From positions 363,323-427,322 of the forward strand of contig KL197713.1 in the NCBI GenBank assembly GCA_000697665.1: DNA of 64,000 nt, in the 5' to 3' direction. Positions 49,612 through 60,538 of this stretch are shown piece after piece. Made by a program: the position numbers and the translations under genes. This stretch comes from Jaapia argillacea MUCL 33604 (Eukaryota; Basidiomycota; Agaricomycetes; Jaapiales; Jaapiaceae). Every line of letters begins with the position of its first letter. The first letter of the stretch is position 1. The notes below the pieces were generated by a model, which saw only the letters and a program-made list of their open reading frames with translations, was not told where the DNA came from and made no database searches.

Positions 49612-49985
49612 CGGACATCCAATCCTAACCCTTCATTTATATAACAATCATGAGCATGTGAGATGCTTTAGTACCAGAGATCGATTCAAATTCAAAACCT
49701 TCGTACAGGTGGAGTAAGATGAGAAGCAGAGTCAGTCTGGATTCATTAACAACCGACCATATGGATGAGGATAGGATGCAAAATATTGAATACACTGGCG
49801 ATTACAAATGCATAGTCCAAGGTTAAATGATCGAGACTGCCATACAGATACAGAAACTCCGTGCCTCGGGTTTGGGCGTCAAATCCGCACACTAGTATCA
49901 CGAGGTCCGTGGAGATGATTAGCAGGATGATATGTGTTGCACAGCTCATCAGGGTCGTAAACGTTGCAGTCATATTGTTGAATGT
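49612..49985. other. Convergent 3' intergenic region
   Basis: Lies between the stops of the flavin oxidase and the PalI/Sur7 gene. No further feature. Confidence 0.45.
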
Positions 49986-50966
49986 CTAGTAGGTGGCGCC
50001 CTTGGCGGATCGCCTTGAGGACACACGTGAGGATACAGGTAAGATCACCATGTCTGAAAGAATACGCACCTGCGACGGTGTCCACAAATTCCAGCACATG
50101 CACCAAGCAGAGAAAGCCATAGAGCGATCGTGGCACCGAGGACCATCCAGACCTAGAGGAAAGAAGGGTTGGTCGGGATGAATCTATCTTGAGATTGAAC
50201 CCCAAACGTACTGCGTTACCCCAACTCAAAGTAAGCTCGCCGCTTGTGGCACTGTGGACTTTTGAACGAACTATGGCGATACCGATGACATCAACGAGGA
50301 AGATCACGGTGGTGACAAAGGCAGCCAGGATTCCCAGGAGAAGAGTCAGGATGGAAGCCCCTCGAGATGGCTCCCTCCGTGGGAGGACCATCAATAATGA
50401 CGCAAGGAGTGCGAGGAAGGCGAGACCACAAGCTAACAAGATTGCGAGACATGAGTTCCGGGTTGCGCAAAATACTAACCGAGTAACATACCGATGGGAT
50501 GGAGAACGAATACAGCAGTCGTAGCCCGTGAAATCAGGTTCTGGTAATTCGAAACATGGCTGGAAAGTCGCCTTTAGCCACGTATGGGCAAACGGCCATA
50601 ATCAAACTTACAGTGCACTCGCCAGTGTTGAGTCAAAGGTCAATCCAAGATGAGCCTTGGAGCATTCAGCCACGGTGGATTCGCTGTGCCCTAATGCACT
50701 GTACGATATCGGGTACCATGGGTCAGGATATGGTACCAAACGGGGCAAATGGACACTGACGAGACATCAACGGGAGATACGCAGTATCCCCATACGCCAA
50801 AACGAGCAGACCCAGTTGCTGTGGCGTTCACTCCAAAAGCGCCTTCGACGACCCGAGCGACAAGACGGAAGAGATAGATAGTCTTTGTTATCGGCACGGA
50901 GAGGGATACCAAAAGCAAGAGAAGGAATGCGATGAAAATGAGAACAGGCGCGATTGCGGCGAGCAT
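49986..50966 (-). CDS. PalI/Sur7-family four-pass membrane protein (Rim9-like)
   Basis: Six exons reconstructed from phase-matched splice sites. It starts MLAAIAPVLIFIAFLLLLLVSLSVPI (TM1), then TKTIYLFRLVAR, FGVWGYC (the family G-x-W-G-Y-C motif), ALGHSESTVAECSKAHLGL, LHVSNYQNLISRATTAVFVLHPI, ACGLAFLALLASLLMVL (TM2), LTLLLGILAAFVTTVIFLVDVI (TM3), WGNAVWMVLGATIALWLSLLGACAG (TM4) and the short basic tail CGHRRRRSAKGATY. The paired Cys and the topology match the SUR7/PalI family, whose PalI/Rim9 members act in ambient-pH signalling and others in eisosomes. Which role this one has is not decided by sequence. Short length favours a Rim9-like protein without the long PalI tail. Confidence 0.85.
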
Positions 50967-52094
50967 CTTTCAAGTCAACTCAGAGGGGGTGTTGCAAACT
51001 GTGGTGAGACTGTCGTGTGGACGTTGAGCTTTTGAAGGATACACGTTGTGGAGTTAAGAGACGGCGAAACGTGCACAATGACGTAGAAACACATTGTTCG
51101 TTGCGTAGGAGGCACATCTGTTATCATTCAAGGAATGCAAGCCAAGAATGCAGTGCATACAATTGGCGAATGGGCTTGGGGAATACAAAGGCGCCCATCG
51201 AGGACAAAGGGCGGGGAGTCGAAGTTGTCTGGCGTGCGAATTACCCTACGCGGGACTTGAAACATTTGTATCGTCGGCTTCTAGAAGCGTAAGAAGAGGT
51301 AAAATTTCAGAACTGAATCGCGTCCGTTCACAGCAGCGTTGAATGAGCTCTGGAGAAAAGAGGACGGATAGGACGGCCTTAGGCTGAATGTTGTGCTCCA
51401 TCCATGCGGCGAGAGATGTCTGGAATGGAGACCGTGACTAGGACCATGGCAAGGTCCGTCCTTGGTGGACTTGGATCGGCAATAAGAGCCATCAATTTCG
51501 GAGTCATTGGTACCGTGATTGGCGTTTCCGTCTTCTGCTTCGAGACCCGCCGAAGCCAAAGTCTGGGAGCATTCTCGCTCAGTGCCGCACCCATTTCCTC
51601 AGAAATACTGTTGCAGTCACACGAAGGCAGAGTTAATATCTGCAGGATGAAGCAGCGGTACGCATCTGCAGTGCTAGGACGACAGGGCAGCAGGGTAATC
51701 TAATGTGATTGCTGAAAGAACAGGGCCGTTCCGGCGAAGATACAGGTGATCGAACGACAAGCGGGAATGTTCTTTATGTGACAGGATATAGGGTTTTCAG
51801 TGTTTGTTCCTGTTTTGGGATAGAGTCGAGCCAATAAAGGAAGGGCGCGCAACCAACGTATGCTATCTTCCTCTCTCTTTTCTCTCTATACCTTGCTTTC
51901 CCCTCGGTCTCAGGCAGCGTTGCACGCCCTGTTCTCTCACTTGTCCATTAATATCACTCGAGAGTATGTCCCACTCCCTTTTATGCCCCACACCTCATAC
52001 CCCTATCCTACTCTCTAACCTGTATCGTCGCGTCCAACGGAACTAACCCCATTACCCCGTTCTTTCCTAGCTCGCTTCACGCACACCTATCATA
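50967..52094. other. Divergent intergenic region with pyrimidine-rich leader
   Basis: About 1.1 kb. A CT-rich tract at about 51862-51912 precedes the gene starting at 52095 by roughly 190 bp, a pattern common in strongly expressed fungal promoters. A 5' UTR intron ending near 51912 is possible. Overlapping frames at 51380-51700 on both strands resemble no known protein. Confidence 0.4.
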
Positions 52095-53247
52095 ATGTCT
52101 GCTCCCGAGACCGCCGTTGCCCCCGTTGAGGAAGTCAAGCCCGTCGAGGCTGCCCCCGTTGTTGAGGCCCCCGCCGTTGAGGTTCCCAAAGTAGAGGAAG
52201 CATCTGCCACTGTGAGTGCTTTATCGCGTTCATATCTCCCTGGCTTAACTCAGATGCCAGGAGGCACCTGTTGCTGAGGCTAAGGCTGAGGTATGACGCG
52301 CTATTCGTGGATTCCGAACACTGAACTGACTTGTTTCAGGAGGCCGCTGCTCCGGCCGCCGAGTCTGCCACTGAGGCGCCCAAGGAGGATACTCCTGCTG
52401 AGGAGGCGAAGCCCGTGAGTCGCTTATCGCAGCTATCTGAACCTTATCGGTGCTGACATTCTCGGAACCTATAGGCTGAGGAAGCGCCCGCTGAAGCCAA
52501 GAAGGAGGACAGGCCCAAGAGCCCCAGCTTGCTCTCCAAGCTTCTCGCTCCTTTCCACAAAGACAAGGGTGAGAAGAAGCCAAAGTCCCCCAAGAAGGAA
52601 AAGAAGAAGTTGGAGGTTGAGGTATGTGCCATCTACTCCGCCCAACTTTGTCTAACGGACTTGTAGGCCACTCCCGCTCCTGCTGCTGAGGAGCCTGCCA
52701 AGGAGGAAGAGGCCAAACCAGAGGAGGCGCCCGCTTCTCCTGCCGTTGCTGAAGAGGCCCCTGCTCCTGAGCCCGTGAAGGAAACGTGCGTTTGCTTTGG
52801 TCACTAGCAGGTTTAGATATCTCAATCAACTATTTCTCTAGTGAGGTCGTCCCCGAGGCCCCTGCTCCTGAAGCTGCTGCCGAGTCATCTGAGGCGCCCA
52901 AGGAAGAGAAGGTTCGTTTATTCTTTATTGAAGTTTCTGCATGTCGCTCAAATGGATGGTGTCAGAAGGAGGAGGTCAAGGAGAAGAAGAGCCCGAAAGT
53001 TGGCCGTCGTCTGTCCGCTCGCGTCGGTGAATTCTTCAAGGCGAAGCCCAAGGCCGAGCACGCCACTCCCCCCAAGGTCGATGAGAACCCTCCCAAGATT
53101 GAGGAGCCTGCCCCCGTTGCACCTTTGGAGAACCCCGCGTCAGAGCCCGAGGCTGCTCCCGTCGCCGCTGAGGCTGCACCTGCGGAAGAGCCAGAAGTGC
53201 CCAAGCCTGTGGAAGCCACACCTACCCCAGTCGCTGCCGCTGCATAA
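52095..53247 (+). CDS. Ala/Pro/Glu-rich low-complexity protein
   Basis: Seven exons (52095-52211, 52261-52290, 52340-52414, 52475-52621, 52667-52785, 52842-52911, 52966-53247) give 279 residues. It is composed almost entirely of Ala, Pro, Glu, Val and Lys (APVEEVKPVEAAPVVEAP-like). There are two basic islands: SPSLLSKLLAPFHKDKGEKK around residue 90 and VGRRLSARVGEFFKAKPK around residue 200. The first four junctions are phase 0 and fall between similar EA/PA modules, suggesting growth by exon-sized duplications. Codon choice is strongly C-ending (GCC, CCC, GAG, AAG), more than in the neighbours, which suggests high expression. No signal peptide or membrane segment. The family is seen in basidiomycetes but its function is unknown to me. 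Confidence 0.85.
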
Positions 53248-53721
53248 AGCGCTTACGAATGAGGAATTTATACGCTTTTGCAACGACGTTCACGATCCCT
53301 CTACACTGGCACCTGTTTGACAACATTCCTACTTGTGTTTACGTGTTATTCCCCTTCAACTTCACCCTCATCACCATTATCACCCTCTTCCCAGTAGTCT
53401 ACTCCGCGCGGTTGTGGTTATTGTTCTTGATTCCGTTTTTCATGTCCGCCTATCACGACAAACCGATCCGTGTGTTTTATCCTAATAGTCGATCCTCAGG
53501 TCTTTATTGAATACCCATCTTTCATATGTGATATCAGATCGTGCTGGATTGTGCCTATTCATCTTGTAATCTTTTCTCCTCAAAGGAATCTTGGTGTGCG
53601 CATTTAGAGATTCCCAGTCACCGACCAGCGTTGTACATGAGTCAGTTCGAGTCATTTATGATTCAATGAACAAGAATTCACGCAGTCGTCTAACTCGTGC
53701 CCGATACTGCCAACGATCAGG
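53248..53721. other. Intergenic region
   Basis: 3' UTR of the Ala/Pro/Glu-rich gene (T/C-rich, 53330-53420) and promoter of GCD6. No other element. Confidence 0.4.
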
Positions 53722-56553
53722 ATGCCTCCGAAAAACGTAGGCTCGGGCAAAGAGAAGCTTATCGACGACGAAGAGGAGATTTTGCAAGCCATCATCCTTG
53801 CGGACAGCTTCAATAAACGATTCAAGCCTCTGACAGCAACAAAACCGAGAGTTCGTTGTACCATGGAGGGTCCATCCGCTCACTCCTGACTGTATGTCTT
53901 CCCTAGTGCTTGCTACCCATCTGCAACGCACCTCTGCTCGATTGGACCTTTGAGAGCCTTGCCCTTGCGGGTGTGCAGGAGATCTTCGTGATCTGTAGAT
54001 CACACGCAGAACTCGTCAAGGCCGCTATTCGGTGTGTTCATTTGCTCGCACCGGATCATTCTAACGGTCCTCACATTCTGTTTTCAGTGATTCAAAATGG
54101 TCGAAGCCGAGCTCTGGTCTCAAGATTGTACCGATCTTGACTGCAAAGGAGACCTTCTCACCAGGGGATGCTATGCGAGACATCTATACCCGAGGCCTGA
54201 TCACGTCTGATTTCGTTTTGGTGACGGGAGATTTGGTGAGCAACGTCAGAATTGACGAGGTTGTTCGAGTGCATAGGGAGAGGAGAAAGACGAACAAGGA
54301 TAATATTATGACGATGGTTGTGAAGGAGAGTGGTGCAAATCATCGAACAAGGTGAGTTGATTTTGACTATGATCCTTCTTAAAATTTGAGTTGATCATCA
54401 TCACTTTCACAGGTCGAGAGGTGATTCTGCTGTTTTTGTGTTGGATGCGGAGACTTCGGAATGCTTGCACTACGAGGGCGTCACTGGGTACCCTCCGAAG
54501 ACTCACATCAGCATCCCAAGAGAGGTTCTCGAGACACACTCCGAAATTGACGTTCGAAACGACCTTATTGACTGTTCGATCGATGTATGCTCTGTCGATG
54601 TGAGTGGTTTCGCGTGTGGACTTCATCTCCAGCTGTTGAACACAATTATGAAGGTCCCTTCCTTGTTCCAAGATAATTTCGATTGGCTGGACTTGCGGAG
54701 GGATTTCGTGCGAGGCGTCCTAACCTCAGATCTGCTCATGAAGAATATCCACTGTTATGTCGTCAACGATGGGTATGCTGCACGGGTCAAGGACACCAAG
54801 AGCTATGATTCCGTCAGGTACCCTGTTCCTTTGCTTCGATCAGAAGCACCTTTATGAATCATCGTTGTCGCGTCTAGCAAGGACATCCTGTCGAGATGGA
54901 CTTTCCCACTCGTCCCTGATGATAATCATCCAGGTGGACATGTATACGAACAACTTCGAGGGAACAAGTACATTGCCAAGGATAATACCGTGATTCTATC
55001 GAGGTAGGCCTCAGCATCACCTCTTCCAACTCACATATGCACTTGCACCTTTTTAACTAGAACGTGCAAAATTGGCAACAACACCCTTATCGGGTCGTCA
55101 ACGCAAGTGTTCGATGGGGCTCAAGTGTCCATGTCAGTCATCGGCCAACGGTGTCGAATAGGTGTCGGCTCCATCATCCGAAACTCGTATATCTTTGACA
55201 ACACCACCATTGGGTCGAACTGCGTCGTCGAGCACAGTATCATTGGTGCTGGAGTCTTCATCAAAGATAAAAGTCGGATCGAAAGGGGCTGTCTGGTCGC
55301 AGACGGTGTCGCGCTCGGTCCAGAGGCAAGGTTGGGGCCTTTTGAGAGGGTCTCGAAGAAGAGGGAACCGAAGCGTGATAAGAAGGCTGGACTAGACGAA
55401 GATGAGGAGGATGAGGATGAGGATTCAGAGTGGGAAGAGGTCGAGGCAAGTGAGTACCCGGCCCTCCAATCGTAAAGCTCTCCTGTCCTCACTGGTGTGG
55501 TCCTTTTTAGACCAGGCTTCGGTAACCGCGATTCTCGGCAAAGATTCCAATGCCATCGTTTGGCCCAAAGGCTCTCCTGAAGAGGACGATGAAGACGTCG
55601 ACGAAGTTGAAACTTTCAACAACCAGAGATTAATGCGAATAGGTGAAGTGTATTGCTACATCATGAATAATCAATGCAGACTTATGTTGCGGCCACAGGC
55701 GACGATGCTACTGATCTCGAGTTGTCCGACCCTGGATCCGTCACGTCCTCAGAAGAGGACAGTGAATCAGAATCGGAATCGGACGACGATTTCCATCGAC
55801 GTCACCGTAGGAACTCCTCCGTTTCCTCCACCATTTCGCTACCCACACCGTCGAGCGAAGTATCCCTCCCTCCCCTCCAAGCAGCCGCCTACCGAGAATT
55901 CCGTCACGAAGTCAACCAATCGATTGAACGTGCCTTTGAAGAAGGACACTCAGTCGACAATGCTGCTGTCGAACTCAAAACTTTGCGGATGGCCAGCAAT
56001 GTTCCCATCAGCAAAGTTCGGGAGGCTGTTATCGCCGGTATCGTTGAAAGGATCAAGCTTGTAGCGGACGATGCGGTGGGACAGAGGAAAGAGATCGCAG
56101 GTGTCATCAATAGGTGGGGTGAGATGATAGATAAGATAGGCGGCGTTGATGCAGTGGAGACGGTCTGCATGTTGCAGGTACGTTCCATGTTCCGTAACCT
56201 GCTGTTTTGCTGATTTTCTCGGTCACCAGAGTCATTGTTCATCATCTACCCGCATGCCGTTGTTCGGGCAAATTCTGGCTGCCCTGTACCAAAACGACAT
56301 CGTCGAGGAAGAGCACATCCGGGCATGGCATTCTCTGGCTTCTTCCCAAGGAGACGACCTGAAAGCTGGAACTTATGCAGACAACATGCGCAAGTGTTGG
56401 GCTGTTGGGACAAGAATGATTCAACAGTTTGACGAACAAGAAGACAGCGAAGACAGTGAAGAGGGGAGTGCCGATGCCGACGACAGCGAAGAAGCTGACT
56501 CTGTTGGGGATGGGTCGCAAGAAGAGTCTGAAGATGACGAAAACCGAACATGA
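53722..56553 (+). CDS. GCD6: Translation initiation factor eIF2B epsilon subunit
   Basis: Catalytic subunit of the guanine-nucleotide exchange factor for eIF2, central to general amino-acid control. The start MPPKNVGSGKEKLIDDEEE leads to a nucleotidyltransferase-like domain (LQAIILADSFNKRFKPLTATKPRCLLPICNAPLLDW, FVICRSHAELVKAAI, DFVLVTGDLVSNV). A left-handed beta-helix with isoleucine-patch hexapeptides follows (TCKIGNNTLIGSSTQVFDGA, VIGQRCRIGVGSIIRNSYIF, TTIGSNCVVEHSIIGAGVFI). After an acidic linker comes the C-terminal W2/eIF5C HEAT-like catalytic domain (YREFRHEVNQSIERAFEEGH, VERIKLVADDAVGQRK, MPLFGQILAALYQNDIVEEEHIRAW) with acidic boxes at the very end. About eight introns. Complete for the family. 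Confidence 0.95.
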
Positions 56554-56929
56554 CCACAGATGTGATTCACACAGGACGAAGAAAGCGGCAGAAATAAGGG
56601 TATCGTGCTCATGTATTACATCGACCATGACCGTAGATTACATCGCCATAGAGTAGACCGTATTAGCAACGCCTCTTTTTCTTCTCTTAACTTGCGTGAG
56701 AATTTCTCTACGAGGTCATTATGATATCATGAGCACAGGGCGGATGGCTCCACCCCAGCATCGCGAATTCTCGTGCGCCACCGTGTCGCGAATTCTTGAA
56801 CACCACCGCGTCGCGACGCGTATCTACTTAATTCTAGCCGGGCGATGAAGCTCATACGCTCTCGATTTCTCTTGCACTTGGACAACCTAGATACTCGTAA
56901 CATCAGCACTTGCCGCAACCACGAATCCA
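56554..56929. other. Left flank of the Harbinger-like element
   Basis: Contains the likely left end of the transposon. A TCTTCTCTTAACTTGCGTG segment at about 56682-56699 has a similar, same-orientation partner at about 59932-59950. Repeated TCGCGAATTC and CACCGCGTCGCGACGCG words lie at 56759-56820. True terminal inverted repeats could not be fixed by eye. Confidence 0.35.
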
Positions 56930-58392
56930 ATGAACCCTGCTCACGACGACCGACAACCTCCCCCCGCTGTCTCATCCGGGCAGGATCTCTGCTCTGTGGT
57001 CTCTGCAACCCCTCCGGCAGCTCAGCATGTTGCACCTAAGCTAACCCCTGCCACTGGGGATCCCCCGGTTGGCCTCCCGACTGCTCCCGTTACAACCAAA
57101 GCTTCCGCTGCCGCGCCCAATCGCACTCGAGAGAAATTCACTGCTGCCAACCTTGAGCTCCTCGCACGCTCGGCAAACGATCGTTTGATTTACAACGTCA
57201 AGCGCGGAAGCATTGGCGAGTCGTGGAAGAGCCTCGGTGATGAGCTACGGACCAAAGGGTTGCAGCACAGCGACACAACGTTCCGGCGGAAGCTTGAGGA
57301 CCTGCTCAAATGGCATAGTGTGTGTTATTTTTTTTGTTCTTTAGCATGTTTAGTCGCTGATGATCTATTCCTTGTTACTAGGATGATGCTGACACCCCCG
57401 CTGCCCTTCGTCACATCATGGATGGATCCTCGCAAGCCATCACAATCTCAGCAATCCTCGACAGTCTTGCCGATGCCAAGGAGGACAATACAAACAAGAC
57501 TGATGCTGAACATGAGAAGGGCCGAGCTGTAAGTAGATCATAAACTTTACCTGATGGTGTACTAACATATTTCAACTAGAAAATTGAGCAGGATCGCATT
57601 GGAGGTGAGGCTATTCGTGCGGCATCCCTTGTCGCAAGCCGCTGCCACCGCCAGCTTTCGCTAACCCCAACGGATGACGAAGACACCACCAAGCTTGTGG
57701 ATCATCATGCACACTCCGCCGATGCAACCCTCAGCTCTCTCAAGAAACATTCCTCGTTGACCCCACCCTCCAAAGATCCCTCTGCCCCTAACCCTATCGC
57801 CGCTCCCACAAATACTTCTCAAGCAGGGACCTCTCCCTCGGTCACCCCCCTCCCTATGACATCTTTGTCTACCAAGCAATCTTCTCCCGAAGGTCATACA
57901 CTCTCCGATGCCACCAACCAGACACCTCGCTCCTCGAATCCAGTCCAGCCAGCTACAACCAACGATGAGAACCAAGATCCACAGGTGTCCAAGACATCTA
58001 CAGTTGCAAGGGCCGAGGATGTCAAAGGTGGTGGAAGGGCCTCATCCACTTTTGATAGAGCCGCAAACAAGATTCTCGGTATACCGGAAGATGAGGCCGC
58101 AGACCGAGGAGCCTCCTCGTCTCAATCTGCCTCGTCTCAGACGAAGAAGCGTGCTCGCAAGGATAGTGAGGTGGGGGCTGAGTCTCAGCCAGGACGCAAG
58201 TCGAAGTGGATGCGAAAGGATGGGAACGAAGACCTTCTCGCCCTAATGCAGACCGACATCGAGGAACGTCGGACCTTTCAAGGCATGATGTTGGAGGAGA
58301 TCAAGAAGGGTAATGACTGCTATGCTGAGCAGGCTGCAAAGACGGCTGCATTCCAGGCCGGCTTTTTGGAACTTCTTGCAAAGAAGCTTTGA
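56930..58392 (+). CDS. Myb/SANT-like DNA-binding protein of a Harbinger element
   Basis: Three exons (56930-57319, 57382-57528, 57580-58392) give 449 residues. A Pro/Ala/Thr-rich N-terminus is followed by a Myb-like trihelix region around residues 65-130 (REKFTAANLELLARSANDRL, IGESWKSLGDELRTKGLQHS, TTFRRKLEDLLKWHS). A long Ser/Thr/Pro-rich linker leads to a basic patch (TKKRARKDSEV, PGRKSKWMRKDG) and a C-terminal helix (RRTFQGMMLEEIKKGNDCYAEQ, AFQAGFLELLAKKL), typical of fungal Harbinger ORF2. In this family the Myb protein binds the element ends and helps the transposase enter the nucleus. No stop or frameshift is seen, unlike its partner. Confidence 0.82.
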
Positions 58393-58555
58393 TGTTTCTG
58401 TCTCTTCATCGTCGGCCTCTCTTCTTCCGGTTGCTCTCTGATATACTGTACTCAAAGCTGTCATACTGACATATATTGTATTGTCAACATACATAGCCTT
58501 CTGTACGTATTGTGTTACATTAGTTCACACATTTGTTGCATGTATACCCCTTTCC

Positions 58556-59830
58556 CTACTCTGAGCCACTTTCAACCTCAGCAGGATGGAAGTAGTCCTT
58601 CAACTCCGGAGGTTCACAGTCAAAGTACTGTGCAACTTGGTTGGGGTCGGAGGCAGTTGAGTGCATTGGTAAGGAGGACACCTATACGATAGTATCATCC
58701 AACCGGAGAGTGGTATAGCTGCATCTTCCATGAGGCGTTCAAGAACAGCCACGTATTTGCCACAATCCCGAACCCATGCTCAACCTCGATGCGGACAGAG
58801 GCCATCTCTGCATTCCATTCTCCTTCCTCTTCCGTCCGTTCCCCAGCACCAGCATATGGGCTCAAGATATGGGGTCCCACACCATATGCAGGATCACCAA
58901 ATATGTAGAAGTTCCTCTCCTCTGTCGGTGCATCCTCACCAACATCCTCCCTGAAGGTGAAAGTGGCAAACTGCTGCAACAGCCCACTTTCGGTTAACAT
59001 GAAAGCATCGTTTCGACGACCTTCCATGGGCCCGTAGAGGTGTCCGATAATACCATTTGGAAGCATGATGGCTTGAAACTTGAGCGCATGGTGCTTTTTA
59101 TGACCACTGTATGCTTGACGTTGCCACCATGTCGGACGGCATATCTTCCGTATGGTGCAGTCGATGAAGCCAAAGACTGAACGGAGGGGGGCACCTCGTT
59201 TGTGGATGGCATCGGCATACCGTGCAAGCTCAGAGGGATGTAGGAGGTGTTTCGCATCACAACCAAGCAGATGCTCCCATTTCTCATCCAGGTACTCCAC
59301 AAGCTCATTTACACACTCTGAGATGGCGGATTGTGCTCAGTTATATTGCATCGATAGGAGATACATGTCTCCGGCAGTGCGGAAGCGAGCGGTAAGGAGA
59401 CATAGAGCTTCGACACCGGTAAAAGAGCTACGGGAGGCGGTGATGAAAGTCTCAGGGATTTCCAAAGCATCAACCATCTCCATAATCTCTGAGGCTGAGA
59501 GGCTATGTAAATTAGATCAGATCAAAGAGCATCGTATGGAGGTACAGATGTCACATACCGAAATCGCCACATACACTCCCGTGGCTTCATGGACCACAGC
59601 CATTCCTCTGTGATATGCTGCCCACCGATGTCTGGGCAAGGCCTTTCACCCTCGTTATGGTCCTTTTGCGACATGAAGATGCCAAATGCCGCAACGGGGG
59701 ATATTCCACTGGCAGTTGAACCAAAGGTCGAAGACATCACCTTGGGCTCAAGCAAGGGTGGGAGATCAGGAAGCCCAGAAAGAAGGGGTAGAGCAGCCAT
59801 GAGTATCTTTGCACGTTGAGAATCATCCAT
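58556..59830 (-). pseudogene. Harbinger-type DDE transposase, broken
   Basis: Exon 1 (59559-59830) starts MDDSQRAKILMAALPLL and joins across a 56-nt intron (59503-59558) to LSASEIMEMVDALEIPETFI. The body matches the DDE_4 endonuclease superfamily: SVFGFIDCTIRKICRPTW (first Asp), YSGHKKHHALKFQAIMLPNG, YGPMEGRRNDAFML, FYIFGDPAYGVGPHILSPY (second Asp), RIEVEHGFGIVANTW (Glu). The reading frame is interrupted by a TGA at 59337-59339 (just before AQSAISECVNEL), a TGA at 58695-58697 (after YHSPVG, before YYRIGVLLTNALNCL), and a frameshift at the CCCC run 58643-58646, after which QVAQYFDCEPPELKDYF continues to the stop at 58556. All three catalytic residues are still present. Confidence 0.85.
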
Positions 59831-60071
59831 CGCAAGGGTATGAGGCTTTGTCGATGGCAGAAATGCACAGAAGATCAGATCTCACAGAATTATCCAAGAA
59901 AGGTAGCTTGGAGTGCGAGTGGAGCACCTTCTTTCTCTTAACTTGGCGTGGGATTTTACTTAGGTTTGTCATTTCTCAACGGTTGCTAATACGGTCTAGT
60001 GAAGTAGAGTCCGTAATCTATTGTAGGTCCATCATGAACTATCGTGTCGGCGTGTCGCGGTCGTGACTTCG

Positions 60072-60538
60072 TCAATATTTGAGAATGATATACAACGCTG
60101 TTTAAGACCTCGTAAGCAACTGGCGTGAGCTGAGCTGGTATTGCTCTTGCTTACCGTGTATAATTCCGGGGATATAACCGAGAATCGTCTGCACACCTGT
60201 GAGTAAACACCTACTGTATATCCAGAAACAGAAATGTTCAACCCACCAACAAGATGTTGATGAACTGTCCGACGTGGGATAAGCACAGATACAGCAGTTA
60301 CTTAGGTTGGAATGAACTCACGAAGTCAGCGTTGCATCCCCTTTCAAGGAAAACACCAAGAGGTGGAATGAAGATCGCAAAGCTGGGAGATAAGAAGGTT
60401 AAACGTCAGTAAGGTACAAGGCACCAAGGCATAGAGCTCCACTGACAAGATCTGAGGGCAACAAGGTCAGATTGAGCGTCAGGGTAGCAAACGACAACGA
60501 CGACGAACCTTGCAAAGGTCTGATGGGGTGAACGGCAT
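60072..60538 (-). CDS. PMP3: Plasma membrane proteolipid 3 (UPF0057 family), six exons with a 5-nt micro-exon
   Basis: A 57-residue, two-helix membrane protein of the Pmp3/RCI2 family that affects membrane potential and cation tolerance. Exons: 60509-60538 (MPFTPSDLCK), 60447-60451 (5 nt, ATCTT), 60322-60382, 60247-60264, 60155-60188 and 60072-60097. Joined, they give 174 nt. The product reads MPFTPSDLCKIFFAIFIPPL, then GVFLERGCNADFFINILLTI, then LGYIPGIIHALYIILKY. These are the family signatures PPLGVFLERGC and INILLTILGYIPGIIHALY, with no gap. Every intron has GT and AG ends (57, 64, 57, 58 and 57 nt). The 5-nt exon is forced: without it the frame and the residues between CK and FAIF are lost. 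No single long frame reveals this gene. Confidence 0.93.

Larger units (their letters stand above)
56690..59960. mobile_element. PIF/Harbinger-like DNA transposon, non-autonomous as it stands
   Basis: A Myb/SANT-like gene (+, 56930-58392) and a DDE_4-type transposase (-, 58556-59830) face each other tail to tail, the standard two-gene set of PIF/Harbinger elements. The Myb-like gene reads open through three exons. The transposase contains two in-frame stops and one frameshift, so the copy should not move itself. The limits are approximate: the right end must lie before PMP3 (60072), the left end after GCD6 (56553). A 3-bp TTA target duplication is usual for this family. TTA occurs inside both flanking segments but I cannot prove it is the duplication. 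Confidence 0.75.

Noticed and set aside
51379-51703. Overlapping frames on both strands upstream of the Ala/Pro/Glu-rich gene
   Set aside because: Neither resembles a known protein and the two exclude each other. More likely promoter sequence.
60066-60120. TACGAGGTC word near 60104-60112 matching one at 56709-56717 in inverted orientation, considered as a Harbinger terminal repeat
   Set aside because: The right copy lies inside the last intron of PMP3, so it cannot be an element end, and the match is only about 9 bp.
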